Made by a program: the position numbers and the translations under genes. The notes below the pieces were generated by a model that searched no databases, was not told the origin of the DNA, and saw only the letters and a program-made list of their open reading frames with translations. Shown one piece after another: positions 14,146 through 25,624 of a DNA stretch of 64,000 nt. The DNA lies in assembly GCF_023544715.1 (NCBI RefSeq), contig NZ_JAMJEZ010000011.1, forward strand, positions 22,459 to 86,458. Reading direction: 5' to 3'. The stretch comes from Pseudomonas eutrophicaquae. GTDB lineage: Bacteria > Pseudomonadota > Gammaproteobacteria > Pseudomonadales > Pseudomonadaceae. The number at the start of each line of letters is the position of its first letter. Within the stretch, counting starts at the first letter, position 1.

Positions 14146-15726
14146 TCACTCCCACTCGATGGTCGCCGGCGGCTTGCTCGACACGTCGTAAGTGACGCGG
14201 GAGATGCCGGCGATTTCGTTGATGATGCGGTTGGAGACCTTCTCCAGCAGCTCATAGGGCAGGTGTGCCCAGCGCGCGGTCATGAAGTCGATGGTTTCCA
14301 CCGCACGCAGCGCCACGACCCAGGCGTAGCGGCGGCCATCACCGACCACGCCGACCGACTTGACCGGCTGGAACACCACGAAGGCCTGGCTGGTCTTGTG
14401 GTACCAGTCGAAGTTGCGCAGCTCCTCGATGAAGATGTGGTCAGCCTGACGCAGCAGGTCGGCGTACTCCTTCTTCACCTCGCCGAGGATCCGCACGCCA
14501 AGGCCCGGACCCGGGAACGGGTGGCGATAGACCATGTCGTAGGGCAGGCCCAGCTCGAGGCCGATCTTGCGCACCTCATCCTTGAACAGCTCACGCAGCG
14601 GCTCGACCAGCTGGAACTTCATGTCCTCCGGCAGGCCACCGACGTTGTGGTGCGACTTGATCACGTGGGCCTTGCCAGTCTTGGCGCCGGCCGACTCGAT
14701 CACGTCCGGGTAGATGGTGCCCTGGGCGAGAAAGTCGATGCCATCGAGCTTCTTGGCCTCGGCATCAAACACCTCGATGAAGGTGCGGCCGATGATCTTG
14801 CGCTTCTCTTCCGGATCGCTGACGCCTTCTAGGCGGCCAAGGAACAGCGCCTCGGCATCGGCGCGGATCACCTTGACGCCCATGTTCTCGGCAAACATCG
14901 CCATCACCGCATCGCCTTCGTTCAGGCGCAGCAGGCCGTTGTCGACGAACACGCAGGTCAGCTGCTCACCGATCGCGCGATGCAGCAGCGCCGCGACCAC
15001 CGAGGAATCCACGCCGCCGGAAAGACCCAGCAGCACCTTGCGATCACCGACCTGCTGGCGCACGGTGGCGATGGCGTCCTCGACGATATTGGCCGCCGTC
15101 CACAGCGCCTCGCAGCCACAGATCTCCAGCAGGAAGCGCGACAGGATGCGCCCGCCCTGCTTGGTGTGGGTCACTTCCGGGTGGAACTGCACGCCGTAGT
15201 AGCCGCACGCATCATCGGCGATAGCGGCAATCGGGCAGCTGGGGGTGCTGGCGATGATGTGGAAGCCGGGCGCCAGCTGGGTGACCTTGTCGCCATGGCT
15301 CATCCAGACATCGAGGCTCAGCATGCCATCGGCATCCATGTGGTCTTCGATGCCATCCAGCAGGCGGCTCTTGCCGACGATATCGACGCGGGCGTAGCCA
15401 AACTCGCGCAGCTCCGAGCCCTCGACCTTGCCACCGAGCTGCTCGGACATGGTCTGCATGCCGTAGCAGATGCCCAGCACCGGCACGCCCAGCTCGAACA
15501 CCGCCTGCGGGGCGCGCGGGCTGTTCGCCTCATGCACCGACTCAGGACCACCGGCGAGGATGATGCCGCGCGGTGCGAAGCTGCGGATCGCCGCATCGTC
15601 CATGTCGAACGGGTGGATCTCGCAGTACACACCGATCTCGCGCACGCGGCGGGCGATCAGCTGGGTGTACTGGGAACCGAAATCGAGGATCAGGATCCGG
15701 TGAGCGTGAATGTCGTGGTGGGCCAT
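14146..15726 (-). CDS. guaA: GMP synthase (glutamine-hydrolysing)
   Basis: Converts XMP to GMP using ATP and glutamine. 526 residues, full length. An N-terminal class-I glutamine amidotransferase domain begins [20 protein letters not shown], has the nucleophilic Cys in [15 protein letters not shown] and HPEVTHT. The ATP-pyrophosphatase domain has the P-loop [18 protein letters not shown], and the C-terminal dimerisation domain ends [11 protein letters not shown] at 15726 ([12 protein letters not shown]) is used; the upstream extension is an artefact. It follows guaB with a 79-nt gap holding a small hairpin, so guaBA is one operon. Confidence 0.98.
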   Translation of the reverse strand: MAHHDIHAHRILILDFGSQYTQLIARRVREIGVYCEIHPFDMDDAAIRSFAPRGIILAGGPESVHEANSPRAPQAVFELGVPVLGICYGMQTMSEQLGGKVEGSELREFGYARVDIVGKSRLLDGIEDHMDADGMLSLDVWMSHGDKVTQLAPGFHIIASTPSCPIAAIADDACGYYGVQFHPEVTHTKQGGRILSRFLLEICGCEALWTAANIVEDAIATVRQQVGDRKVLLGLSGGVDSSVVAALLHRAIGEQLTCVFVDNGLLRLNEGDAVMAMFAENMGVKVIRADAEALFLGRLEGVSDPEEKRKIIGRTFIEVFDAEAKKLDGIDFLAQGTIYPDVIESAGAKTGKAHVIKSHHNVGGLPEDMKFQLVEPLRELFKDEVRKIGLELGLPYDMVYRHPFPGPGLGVRILGEVKKEYADLLRQADHIFIEELRNFDWYHKTSQAFVVFQPVKSVGVVGDGRRYAWVVALRAVETIDFMTARWAHLPYELLEKVSNRIINEIAGISRVTYDVSSKPPATIEWE

Positions 15727-15760
15727 GGCCGTCTCTCGTAGCGGAATGCACAAACGACAC

Positions 15761-15780
15761 GGGGCTGAAAAAGCAGCCCC
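15761..15780 (-). other. Intercistronic hairpin between guaB and guaA
   Basis: GGGGCTG and CAGCCCC form a 7-bp stem with an A-rich loop in the guaB–guaA gap. There is no U-tract after it on the minus strand, so it is more likely an mRNA-processing or stability element than a terminator. Confidence 0.4.
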
Positions 15781-15805
15781 GTATCGCTCTGGCGGAAGTC
15801 TGGAA

Positions 15806-17359
<1,554 letters not shown>

Positions 17360-17908
17360 TCAGGGCTCGACCCGCACCAGACGCACGGCAAAGCCCAGCT
17401 GCTCGGCAAAGGTCGCCAGAAAATCCTCGTGCAAGCCCGCCTCGGCCCAGCCGTTGAAGATGAAGCCGAGGTTGGAGAAGCCGCAGGGCTGCAGGAACAG
17501 AAAGCCGTTGATGTCGTCCTCAAAGCCGCATTCGGGACAGATGAAATTGTCGGTCTGCCCCGGCCACCACTCCTCCAGGCTCTCAAACAGCGGCTCGCCA
17601 ATCTCGCGGCGACACTGCGGGCAGCCGGCTTCCTCGAGAAAATCGCGGGTCGGGGTGTAGATACAGCGCCGGGTGATGATCTCAAGGCCATTGACCGGCT
17701 GACCGAAGGGCAGCCGCTCCGGATGCACGGCCACCCGCCGCGCCCCGGAGGCAATCGCCCAGCCCATGCGGTTGCCCGTCTGCCCGCAGGTGCTCGGCAG
17801 CGCCTCGACAATGCCACGGCGGATCAGGCTATTGAGCAAGCGCTGCGCGCGGGTTTCGTGGGCGGGCACGGTGGAAATCTGCGGAACGAGGATCAGCTGT
17901 TCGGTCAT
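17360..17908 (-). CDS. Conserved zinc-ribbon hypothetical protein
   Basis: A 182-residue protein of a pseudomonad family often misnamed as a sugar ABC transporter ATPase; no Walker motif is present, so that name should not be used. Visible features are two CxxC pairs, EAGCPQCRREIG and NFICPECGFEDD, which would form a zinc ribbon, and an additional Cys-rich segment (STCGQTGNRMGW, RRCIYTP). The C-terminal part is aromatic-rich (GFLFLQPCGFSNLGFIFNGW). The function is unknown. ATG 17908 (MTEQLILVPQIST) is preferred over longer starts. It lies between guaB and the divergent xseA. Confidence 0.8.
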   Translation of the reverse strand: MTEQLILVPQISTVPAHETRAQRLLNSLIRRGIVEALPSTCGQTGNRMGWAIASGARRVAVHPERLPFGQPVNGLEIITRRCIYTPTRDFLEEAGCPQCRREIGEPLFESLEEWWPGQTDNFICPECGFEDDINGFLFLQPCGFSNLGFIFNGWAEAGLHEDFLATFAEQLGFAVRLVRVEP

Positions 17909-18040
17909 GGCGACACGCGGCGGGGTCAGGGCCGGGCAGCTTAGGCGCTGGCGCGGACAAAGCAAGCCCCAGTAGCCCCGGTGGCGATGCGCAGGCGCCG
18001 AGCATGGAGATCACGGCCTGCTCGGCTTATCATGCCGGCC

Positions 18041-19399
18041 ATGTACAGCGATCCCTTCCAGCGGCTCGGCCTTGATCGCGAGGTCCTGACCGTCAGCCAG
18101 CTCAACCAGCGCGCCCGCCAGCTGCTCGAAGATGTCTTCCCGCAGGTCTGGGTCGAGGGCGAGATCTCCAACCTGGCGCGTCCCTCCTCCGGGCACCTCT
18201 ACTTCACCCTCAAGGATGCCGGTGCCCAGGTGCGCTGCGCACTGTTTCGCGGCAATGCCGCGCGGGTGCGTCAGGCGCTGCGCGACGGGCTGGCGGTACG
18301 CGCCCGTGGCCGGGTATCGCTCTATGAGGGGCGCGGCGACTACCAGCTGATCGTCGATACGCTGGAGCCGGCCGGTGATGGCGCCCTGCGTCTGGCCTTC
18401 GAGGCGCTGCGCGAGCAGCTGGCCGCCGAGGGGCTGTTTGCCGAGGAGCGCAAGCGCACCCTGCCCGCGCACCCGCGGCGCGTTGGCATCATCAGCTCGC
18501 CGAGCGGCGCGGTGATCCGTGACATCGTCAGCGTGTTTGCCCGCCGCGCGCCTCATATCGAGCTGACCCTGATCCCCAGCGCCGTACAGGGCCACGAGGC
18601 CACGGCTCAACTGGTCCGCGCCCTGGCGCTGGCCGATGCCCAGGGTTTTGATGCACTGGTCCTCGCCCGTGGCGGTGGCTCGCTGGAGGATCTCTGGTGC
18701 TTCAACGAAGAAGTGCTGGCGCGCGCCATCGCGGCCTGCAGCACCCCGATCGTCAGCGCGGTCGGTCATGAAACCGATGTGACCATCGCCGATTTTGTCG
18801 CCGATGTACGCGCCCCCACCCCCTCCGCTGCCGCCGAGCTGCTGGCGCCCGATACGCAGGCGCTGCGCCAGCGCCTGGCCGATCTGCAGGCCCGCCTGCA
18901 GCGCCGCCTGCGCCAGCAGCTCAGCCAGTATCAACAGCAGCTCGATGCCCTGACCCGGCGACTGCGCCACCCCGGTGAGCGGCTGCACCAGCAGGCACAG
19001 CGCCTCGACGAGCTGGAATTGCGCCTGCAACGCGCCCTGCTGAGCCACCAGCAGCGCCGCCAGCAGAGCCTGGACAGCCTGAGCGCGCGCCTGCACGCCC
19101 AGCATCCAGCCCGCGCGCTGCCCCAGGCTCATCAGCGCCTGCACGCGCTGGCCGCGCGACTGCCCCGCGCCATGCAGGCGCTCCTGCGCCAGCGCCAGCA
19201 GCAGCTGCAGGCCAGCGCCCAGACCCTGCAGGCGGTCAGCCCGCTGGCCACTCTGGCGCGCGGCTACAGCATCCTGCTGGATGCCGATGGCCGGGCGATC
19301 CGCCAGAGCAGCGACACCCAGCCCGGCCAGCAACTGACCGCCCGTTTGCAACACGGCACGCTGACTATCCGGGTGGAAAAGGCCGAGCCATCCGCCTGA
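18041..19399 (+). CDS. xseA: Exodeoxyribonuclease VII large subunit
   Basis: Large subunit of the ATP-independent single-strand exonuclease ExoVII, acting with XseB (not in this window). 452 residues. The N-terminal OB-fold domain begins LTVSQLNQRARQLLEDVFPQ and has VWVEGEISNLARPSSGHLYF. The catalytic core has GIISSPSGAVIRDI, LARGGGSLEDLWCFNEE and SAVGHETDVTIADFVADVRA. A long Gln/Arg/Leu coiled coil (about 270–400) follows, then a short C-terminal cap ATLARGYSIL. ATG 18041 (MYSDPFQRLGLDRE) is preferred; ATG 18032 is a close alternative. Confidence 0.96.
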   Translation: MYSDPFQRLGLDREVLTVSQLNQRARQLLEDVFPQVWVEGEISNLARPSSGHLYFTLKDAGAQVRCALFRGNAARVRQALRDGLAVRARGRVSLYEGRGDYQLIVDTLEPAGDGALRLAFEALREQLAAEGLFAEERKRTLPAHPRRVGIISSPSGAVIRDIVSVFARRAPHIELTLIPSAVQGHEATAQLVRALALADAQGFDALVLARGGGSLEDLWCFNEEVLARAIAACSTPIVSAVGHETDVTIADFVADVRAPTPSAAAELLAPDTQALRQRLADLQARLQRRLRQQLSQYQQQLDALTRRLRHPGERLHQQAQRLDELELRLQRALLSHQQRRQQSLDSLSARLHAQHPARALPQAHQRLHALAARLPRAMQALLRQRQQQLQASAQTLQAVSPLATLARGYSILLDADGRAIRQSSDTQPGQQLTARLQHGTLTIRVEKAEPSA

Positions 19400-19444
19400 C
19401 ACCCGGCGCTCGCGCACCCCTTCCCCCATGAATCAGGAGAGCCC

Positions 19445-20719
19445 ATGCCCGAGGAACTGAGCATCGCCCTGCACTGGCTGCAGGGTCAGCCTGAACTGTT
19501 TGCCATTCTCTGTTTGAGCCTGCTGGCCTTTGTCGCCTGGCTGGTCAACTGGCTGGTCAAGCACCTGCTGGTGCGAGGCATCCACCGGGCGCTGGGTTTT
19601 ACTGCGCTGGGGCGCGATGTGGTTTCGGGGGATCAGAGCGTGATCCGCCGCCTTTCCAACATGACGCCCGCGCTGGTCATCTCCAACGGCATCGGGCTAA
19701 TCCCGCACCTGCCCGCGCCGCTGGTCAGCGTGGTGCATAACGTGTGCAGCGCCTTTGTGGTCCTGACCCTGGCGCTGGCCATCAGCGGCACCCTGACGCT
19801 GGCCAACCGGCTGTACCAGCGCCGCCCGGATGCCCACCTGAAGCCGATCAAGGGCTATATCCAGGTGGTGAAGATCGGTGTGTTTGCCATCGCCACCATC
19901 CTGATCATCGCCACCCTGATCGATCGCTCACCGCTGATCCTGCTGTCCGGCCTTGGGGCGATGGCGGCGGTGCTGATGCTGATCTTCCAGGACACCCTGC
20001 TGTCGCTGGTGGCCAGCGTGCAGATCTCTTCCGGGGATATCGTGCGGGTCGGCGACTGGGTGGAGATGCCGACGCTGAGCGCCGATGGCGATGTGATCGA
20101 CATCGCCCTGCACACCGTCAAGGTGCAGAACTGGGACAAGACCATCACCACCATCCCCACGCGCCGCTTTATCACCGACGCCTTCAAGAACTGGCGCGGC
20201 ATGCAGGAGTCGGGCGGGCGGCGCATCAAGCGCAGCCTGTATCTGGATCAGAACAGCGTGCATTTTCTCGATGCCCGGGAAATCGAGCATCTGAGCGGTT
20301 TCGCCCTGCTCAGCGACTATGTCGCCAGCAAGCAGGACGAGCTGGATACCTGGAACCGCCGCCTGCGCGAACAGGGCGCGGCCGCGCTGAACCAGCGCCG
20401 GGTCACCAACCTCGGCACCTTCCGCATCTATGTGGAAAGCTACCTGCGCCACAACCCGCGCATCCGTCAGGACATGACCCTGCTGGTGCGCCAGCTCGGC
20501 CCGACCGCCGATGGCCTGCCGCTGGAGCTGTACTGCTTCACCGCGACCACCGCCTGGGCGGAGTACGAGGCGATCCAGGCGGACATCTTCGACCACCTGC
20601 TGGCGATTCTGCCGGAGTTCGGTCTGCGGGTGTTCCAGCATCCCAGTGGGCAGGATCTGCAGCGCCTGCAGCCGATGCATCCTGCGGCACAGCACAACAA
20701 CACCCTGTCCGGCGCCTGA
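19445..20719 (+). CDS. MscS-family mechanosensitive channel, YbdG-like
   Basis: A 424-residue inner-membrane protein of the small-conductance mechanosensitive channel superfamily, closest in architecture to E. coli YbdG. About five membrane segments occupy residues 1–190. The pore-lining helix and upper beta domain follow: LLSGLGAMAAVLMLIFQDTL, SGDIVRVGDWVEMP, VKVQNWDKTITTIPTRRF. A soluble C-terminal domain continues to the end with LPLELYCFTATTAWAEYE. It probably opens on hypo-osmotic stress (family knowledge). SD AGGAG at about 19435–19440 supports ATG 19445. It is 45 nt after xseA, so may be co-transcribed. Confidence 0.9.
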   Translation: MPEELSIALHWLQGQPELFAILCLSLLAFVAWLVNWLVKHLLVRGIHRALGFTALGRDVVSGDQSVIRRLSNMTPALVISNGIGLIPHLPAPLVSVVHNVCSAFVVLTLALAISGTLTLANRLYQRRPDAHLKPIKGYIQVVKIGVFAIATILIIATLIDRSPLILLSGLGAMAAVLMLIFQDTLLSLVASVQISSGDIVRVGDWVEMPTLSADGDVIDIALHTVKVQNWDKTITTIPTRRFITDAFKNWRGMQESGGRRIKRSLYLDQNSVHFLDAREIEHLSGFALLSDYVASKQDELDTWNRRLREQGAAALNQRRVTNLGTFRIYVESYLRHNPRIRQDMTLLVRQLGPTADGLPLELYCFTATTAWAEYEAIQADIFDHLLAILPEFGLRVFQHPSGQDLQRLQPMHPAAQHNNTLSGA

Positions 20720-20744
20720 ATGCAGGCCTGACACAACGGCTATA

Positions 20745-20779
20745 GGCACCGGGCCTAGGTACATACCGGGCCCGGTGCC
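20745..20779. terminator. Long hairpin between convergent genes
   Basis: GGCACCGGGCC (20745–20755) and GGCCCGGTGCC (20769–20779) form a perfect 11-bp stem with a 13-nt loop between the convergent channel and oprC genes. There is no U-tract; it probably limits read-through on both strands. Confidence 0.55.
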
Positions 20780-20785
20780 ACGGAC

Positions 20786-23164
20786 TCAGAAGTCCAGGCT
20801 CATCCCGGCATAGAAGGAACGCCCCATGCCTGGCACCGCCGTGCCCCAAGGCAGACCTTGCAGCTGCATGGTGCTGCCCTGGGCGGTATAGGCGCCGCCG
20901 GTGGGCAGGAAGTACAGCTTGTCGGCAAGGTTCTCGACCCCGAAATCGACCCGCAACTGATCCCAGCGGTGACTGAGGCGCAGGTTGAACAGGGTGTAGC
21001 CCGGGGTTTCGATTTCGTTACGGATATCCGAGCCGTCATTCTTGGCCTGCACACTGACCATCTCCAGACGATTGCTCCAGCCTTGCCACTGCTGGGTCAG
21101 GCTGACGGTCGCGTTGAGGGGCATGATGTTGTACAACTCATCATCGGTGTCACGGTTCTTGCCGTTGCTGTAGTTGACCAGCGCCTCCAGCCCCCACTGC
21201 CCCAGCGCGCTGCGCAGCAGCGGCATGCGCCCGGCAATATCCACCCCATAGATACGCGCTGACTGGTTGGCGTATTGCAGGACGTTGAAGGTATTGGGCT
21301 GCCACGGCCGGTCAGGACGGCTGACCGCATCGATGTAGTTGTCGATGTGGGTGTAGAACGGCGTGATCTTCAGCTCATGGCGTCGATCGGCACTGTGCCA
21401 GTCGAAGGCGCTCGACAGGGTGTAAGCGGTTTCTGGCTTGAGCCCGACATCACCGACGTAGCCGTTGCCGTCCCCGGCAAAGTTGTTCATGCCCGCAGCC
21501 ATCGGCCAGCTCGACCAGGTGTAGCGCTCGTACAGATTGGGCGAGCGCACCTTACGGGCCAGGCCAAATTCGATGTCCAGGGTTTCATCGTGGCTGTAGC
21601 GTGCCAAAGCCGTGGCATCCCAGTTGTGATCGACGCGCCGGTGCTCGCGGGCATTGAAGGCCGCCGCTTCGCTGGCCTGGCGAGCGCCCATGTGCTTGGC
21701 ATCATCCAGCGGATTCGTGCTGTAGCCGCGCGCCGGCCCCGCGTCACTGGAGACCCGCTCGTAGCGCAGCCCTACCAGGGTCAGCCACGCGGGCGTGATG
21801 GCCCGCTCCCACTCGGCAAACACGGCCAGGCGGTCACGCTCACCGTCATTGATGTTCTCAAAGGTCCCTGGCCACATGCCGCCACCGGAAGCCGGCCAGT
21901 AGTCATCCAGCCGGTAACGCTGATATTCGCTGCCCAGACGCAACTGATCGCGACGGCTCAGATCGATGCTGGCCTTGACACTCGCGCCCAGGGTGGTGCT
22001 TTCGCTGAGCATCGGCATGCCCGCCGCGCAGGTGGCACCAATCGGACCGCAGGGTTTTCCGTCGATCGAGCCCGGGATCATCGACTGCGGGCCGTACCAG
22101 AAGCGCTTGTCCGGGCCGAAGTCCATCTCATGCTCGACCGACTCGCGATACACACGGGTTTCCAGGCTGCCCCAGGCCTGCTGGCTCAAATAGCGCAGGT
22201 TGATCCGCTCCTGGGTGTTGTCGGTCAGGTCCATGCGCTGATTGGGGAACAGCTCCTCCGGCACTTCCTGACGTCCCAGCGACAGTTCCAGCAGGTCCTC
22301 ACCGAAGCGATGGGCCATGCTCAGCTGATGATTGCGGCTCTCAAAGGCGCTCGAAGCCACCTCATCCAGCGCGGCGCGCTCGCCCAGGCGACCGGTGGCC
22401 TGGGATACCTTGAAATCGCCCCCGGCCGTGTAGTTGTTGGCCTTGCTGTAGCTGCCGCTGTAACGAATGTTGAAGGCGTCGCTGGCATGCGTCAGGGACA
22501 GGTTGCCGCGGCGCGCATCATTGTTGCTCTGCCATGAAGCCCCCACCGTGCCCTTGTTCAGGGTCTGACCGGCTTCGGCAAACTCCGGCTCGCGGCTGTC
22601 GGCGATGATGGTGCCGCCGATGCTGTCACCACCAACACTCACCGGGGTGATGCCGGCAAACACCTTCAGCTCACCGAGCGCACTGGGCTCGACGTAGGAG
22701 AGCGGCGGGTTCATATGGTTGGGGCAGGAGGCGATCAAGTCCATGCCATCAACCTTGATGCGCAGGCGATCATCGGCCAGACCGCGGATCGAGGGCAGGC
22801 TGGAGATCCCGCCGGCGCCATTGAGGTTCACGCCGGGGACACCGCGCAGCAGCTCAGCGGTATCGGCACGGTTAGCGCTGGCCGCACGCTCGCCCAGCTC
22901 GACGCGCTGACTGGCCGGCCAGTCACGGGCTACGGCCCGCACTTCACGGGAAGGTGCAGCCGGGTTGCCACGCTTGATCACCAGCGGCGCGGTCTCTTCG
23001 GATTCGGCCAAGATCGCCTCCGGGGAGGCTGCTGCAGCCTGCAACGGCAGGGCCAGCGCCCCCAGCAGCGCCGCATGGGCCGGCCACCAGCGGCGCTGGA
23101 ACGGATGGAGGGCAAACAGGGAAGACGGGCGCGCGGCGCCGCGGATCGAACGGATAACGGACAT
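20786..23164 (-). CDS. oprC: TonB-dependent copper receptor OprC
   Basis: Outer-membrane, TonB-dependent receptor of the OprC copper-acquisition type. 792 residues. A signal-like N-terminus (AALLGALALPLQAAAA, about 31–46) leads to a plug domain (TAELLRGVPGVNLNGAGGIS; IRGLADDRLRIKVDGMD) and a 22-strand barrel ending in Phe (GMSLDF). The plug carries C147-P-N-H-M151 in LIASCPNHMNPPL. This matches the CxxxM motif that binds copper in P. aeruginosa OprC; further Met-rich segments (GMPMLSES) could supply the other ligands. The ATG at 23164 is used. The DUF2946 gene lies 74 nt upstream on the same strand, as in P. aeruginosa. Confidence 0.93.
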   Translation of the reverse strand: MSVIRSIRGAARPSSLFALHPFQRRWWPAHAALLGALALPLQAAAASPEAILAESEETAPLVIKRGNPAAPSREVRAVARDWPASQRVELGERAASANRADTAELLRGVPGVNLNGAGGISSLPSIRGLADDRLRIKVDGMDLIASCPNHMNPPLSYVEPSALGELKVFAGITPVSVGGDSIGGTIIADSREPEFAEAGQTLNKGTVGASWQSNNDARRGNLSLTHASDAFNIRYSGSYSKANNYTAGGDFKVSQATGRLGERAALDEVASSAFESRNHQLSMAHRFGEDLLELSLGRQEVPEELFPNQRMDLTDNTQERINLRYLSQQAWGSLETRVYRESVEHEMDFGPDKRFWYGPQSMIPGSIDGKPCGPIGATCAAGMPMLSESTTLGASVKASIDLSRRDQLRLGSEYQRYRLDDYWPASGGGMWPGTFENINDGERDRLAVFAEWERAITPAWLTLVGLRYERVSSDAGPARGYSTNPLDDAKHMGARQASEAAAFNAREHRRVDHNWDATALARYSHDETLDIEFGLARKVRSPNLYERYTWSSWPMAAGMNNFAGDGNGYVGDVGLKPETAYTLSSAFDWHSADRRHELKITPFYTHIDNYIDAVSRPDRPWQPNTFNVLQYANQSARIYGVDIAGRMPLLRSALGQWGLEALVNYSNGKNRDTDDELYNIMPLNATVSLTQQWQGWSNRLEMVSVQAKNDGSDIRNEIETPGYTLFNLRLSHRWDQLRVDFGVENLADKLYFLPTGGAYTAQGSTMQLQGLPWGTAVPGMGRSFYAGMSLDF

Positions 23165-23238
23165 GACAAAATTTCCACACAAGAACGCTGCACAGCATCC
23201 CCCGCAGGCGCAGCCGCGGGGCGATGGTTTCGGATAAT

Positions 23239-23616
23239 TCAGGCGTGGAAGGTTGGCGGGCCGCGTGGCCGGCGGGCCGCCGGTGGCGCCTGCGGCAGGC
23301 TCTGGCGTGCGGGCAGGTAGTGGTGCGGGTTGGCCGTCGGCTCCGGCAGCCACAACTGCAAGGCAGGCAGCAGCGCGGGGCTCGCGCTCAGCAAGGTGCA
23401 GTAACCACACTGCGCCAGGCATTGCACCCACTCGGGCGGTCCCGACTCTGCCGAAAGCGCCTCATCGCTGCAATGCAGGGCTTGCAGATCGATGACATCA
23501 GCCAGAGCGGCGCCGTCCAAGGCGCGCAGCTGCGAGTAGAGCGGCCCGGCAAAAGCCATCAGCACCGCGAACAGGCCAAGCCAGGCCGCCAGATGCGTGC
23601 GTGCATGACGTATCAC
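23239..23616 (-). CDS. DUF2946 family protein, copper-receptor partner
   Basis: A 125-residue protein of the DUF2946 type found next to copper receptor genes. An N-terminal hydrophobic segment (HLAAWLGLFAVLMAFAGPL, about 8–26) would insert or export it. A cysteine cluster WVQCLAQCGYC (about 75–85) plus an earlier LHCSDEA could bind a metal such as copper (inference). The C-terminus is rich in Pro and Arg. The start is GTG at 23616: the strong SD AGGAGGGC lies 6 nt upstream, while the ATG at 23676 has none. Predicted to form one transcript with oprC. Confidence 0.82.
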   Translation of the reverse strand: MIRHARTHLAAWLGLFAVLMAFAGPLYSQLRALDGAALADVIDLQALHCSDEALSAESGPPEWVQCLAQCGYCTLLSASPALLPALQLWLPEPTANPHHYLPARQSLPQAPPAARRPRGPPTFHA

Positions 23617-23814
23617 CCGAAAGCCCTCCTGTGCGCGGGGTGGAGCGGCGACGAACCGCGTTGCGGTGGCGATCATCGCATGGGCGCTGCCGTCACCCGG
23701 TGCGACACGCCGCCGCAGCCAAAATAGCTGCGCAAAATATGCCGAAAATTAGCCTGATTAGCGCAATAAAAAATGAATTAACGTTTGCCATAAAGTCAGA
23801 AATCTCATTTTTTT

Positions 23815-23858
23815 TACAATGCTTGCCATATCTTGCCGGCACTTCTAGGGTAAGTGCC
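23815..23858 (+). promoter_or_regulatory. Candidate -10 and leader hairpin of leuA
   Basis: A TACAAT -10-like hexamer (23815–23820) follows a T-tract in an unusually A+T-rich spacer. About 18 nt later GGCACTT (23838–23844) and AAGTGCC (23852–23858) form a 7-bp hairpin in the leader. No -35 at the right spacing, no leucine-rich leader peptide and no U-tract are seen, so attenuation is not supported. Confidence 0.35.
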
Positions 23859-23898
23859 ATCGGACCGCTGTTGTGTCCCGCCTCTTCAGGAATCTGCC

Positions 23899-25551
23899 AT
23901 GCCCATGCTCAAAGACCCTTCGACCAAATACCGTCCGTTCCCGCAGATCAACATCCCCGACCGCACCTGGCCGAATCAGGTGATCGACAAGGCACCGATC
24001 TGGCTGTCTTCTGATTTGCGTGACGGCAACCAGTCGCTGATCGAGCCGATGGACGCCGAGAAGAAGCTGCGCATGTTCAAGGCGCTGGTCGCAGTTGGCG
24101 TCAAGGAAATCGAAGTGGGCTTTCCGTCCGCCTCGCAGACCGACTTCGACTTCGTGCGTGAGCTGATCGAAGGCGGCCACATTCCCGATGACACCACCAT
24201 CCAGGTGCTGACCCAGGCCCGTGAGGATCTGATCACCCGCACCTTCGAGTCGCTCAAGGGCGCGAAGAAGGCCATCGTTCACTACTACAACGCCACCGCG
24301 CCGAGCTTCCGCCGCATCGTCTTCAACCAGGACCAGGCCGGCGTGATCCAGATCGCTGTCAACGCCGGGCAGATCATCAAGCGTCTGGCCGCCGAGAATC
24401 CGGACACCGACTGGCGCTTCCAGTACTCGCCGGAGATCTTCAGCTCCACCGAGCCGGAGTTCGCTGTCGAGGTGTGCAACCAGGTGATCGAGGTGTTCCA
24501 GCCGACGCCGGAGCGCAAGCTGATCCTCAACCTGCCGGCCACCGTCGAGGCAGCCACGCCGAACGTCTACGCCGACCAGATCGAGTGGTTCTGCCGGCAC
24601 ATCAACCAGCGCGACAGCGTGCTGGTCAGCCTGCACACCCACAACGATCGTGGCACCGGCGTGGCCGCGACTGAGCTTGGCCTGATGGCCGGCGCGGATC
24701 GCGTCGAAGGCTGCCTGTTCGGCAACGGCGAGCGCACCGGCAACGTCGACCTCGTTACCGTGGCGCTGAACATGTACACCCAGGGCGTTGATCCTAAGCT
24801 CGATTTCTCCGACATCGACGGCGTGCGCAAGGTGGTCGAGGAGTGCAACCAGCTGCCGGTGCACCCGCGTCATCCGTATGTCGGCGATCTGGTGCACACC
24901 GCCTTCTCCGGCTCGCACCAGGACGCGATCCGCAAGGGCTTTGCCCAACAGGACCCGAATGGCATCTGGGAAGTACCCTATCTGCCGATCGACCCGGCGG
25001 ACATCGGTCGCAGCTACGAGGCGGTGATCCGCGTCAACAGCCAGTCCGGCAAGGGCGGCATCACCTTCCTGCTCGAGCAGGAATACGGCATCAGCCTGCC
25101 GCGGCGCATGCAGATTGAGTTCAGCCAGGTGGTGCAGCGTGAGACCGACCGCCACGGTCTGGAAATGAGTGCCCGGCAGATCCACGACCTGCTGGTCGAG
25201 GAGTACCTGAGTGGCCCGGCGGCCTATGTGCTGAAGAGCCATCGCCTGCAGGAAGAGAACGGCGTCACCCAGGTCGAGGTGCAGATCGAGCACAACGGTA
25301 GCGCGCAAACCCTCGCCGGGACTGGTAACGGCCCGCTGGAAGCGCTGGTCGCCGCCCTGCCCGAGCAACTGGAAATCATGGATTACAGCGAGCACGCCAT
25401 CGGCGCCGGTACCGACGCCAAGGCCGCGGCCTATATCGAACTGCGTGTGAACGGTGGCCGCCCGCTGCATGGGGTCGGCATCGACGGCAACCTGACCACG
25501 GCGAGCTTCCGCGCCCTGTTCAGCGCGCTGAACCGCGCTCTGCACGCCTGA
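23899..25551 (+). CDS. leuA: 2-isopropylmalate synthase
   Basis: First committed step of leucine synthesis: acetyl-CoA + 2-oxoisovalerate gives 2-isopropylmalate. 550 residues, the long actinobacterial/pseudomonad type rather than the E. coli type. The TIM barrel has the catalytic arginine and metal ligand in [15 protein letters not shown] and the metal-binding histidines in [28 protein letters not shown] follows. The C-terminal LeuA regulatory domain (about 430–550) is complete, so leucine feedback inhibition is expected. ATG 23899 has AGGA upstream; the ATG at 23905 is an alternative. A terminator follows. Confidence 0.97.
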   Translation: MPMLKDPSTKYRPFPQINIPDRTWPNQVIDKAPIWLSSDLRDGNQSLIEPMDAEKKLRMFKALVAVGVKEIEVGFPSASQTDFDFVRELIEGGHIPDDTTIQVLTQAREDLITRTFESLKGAKKAIVHYYNATAPSFRRIVFNQDQAGVIQIAVNAGQIIKRLAAENPDTDWRFQYSPEIFSSTEPEFAVEVCNQVIEVFQPTPERKLILNLPATVEAATPNVYADQIEWFCRHINQRDSVLVSLHTHNDRGTGVAATELGLMAGADRVEGCLFGNGERTGNVDLVTVALNMYTQGVDPKLDFSDIDGVRKVVEECNQLPVHPRHPYVGDLVHTAFSGSHQDAIRKGFAQQDPNGIWEVPYLPIDPADIGRSYEAVIRVNSQSGKGGITFLLEQEYGISLPRRMQIEFSQVVQRETDRHGLEMSARQIHDLLVEEYLSGPAAYVLKSHRLQEENGVTQVEVQIEHNGSAQTLAGTGNGPLEALVAALPEQLEIMDYSEHAIGAGTDAKAAAYIELRVNGGRPLHGVGIDGNLTTASFRALFSALNRALHA

Positions 25552-25582
25552 TCGCCGCCTCCCGCACCCCGGGAGATGCGCC

Positions 25583-25612
25583 ACGCCTCGGCCCACAAGG
25601 CCGGGGCGTTTT
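25583..25612 (+). terminator. Rho-independent terminator of leuA
   Basis: ACGCCTCGGCC (25583–25593) pairs with GGCCGGGGCGT (25599–25609) with one G·U pair and a 5-nt loop, followed by four Ts. Confidence 0.8.
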
Positions 25613-25624
25613 CATGGGTGCCGC

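Noticed and set aside
17360-17908. Sugar ABC transporter ATPase, the name this family often carries
   Set aside because: No Walker A, Walker B or ABC signature; the visible features are zinc-ribbon cysteine pairs.
23821-23898. Leucine attenuator in front of leuA
   Set aside because: No leader peptide with leucine codons and no U-tract after the 23838–23858 hairpin.
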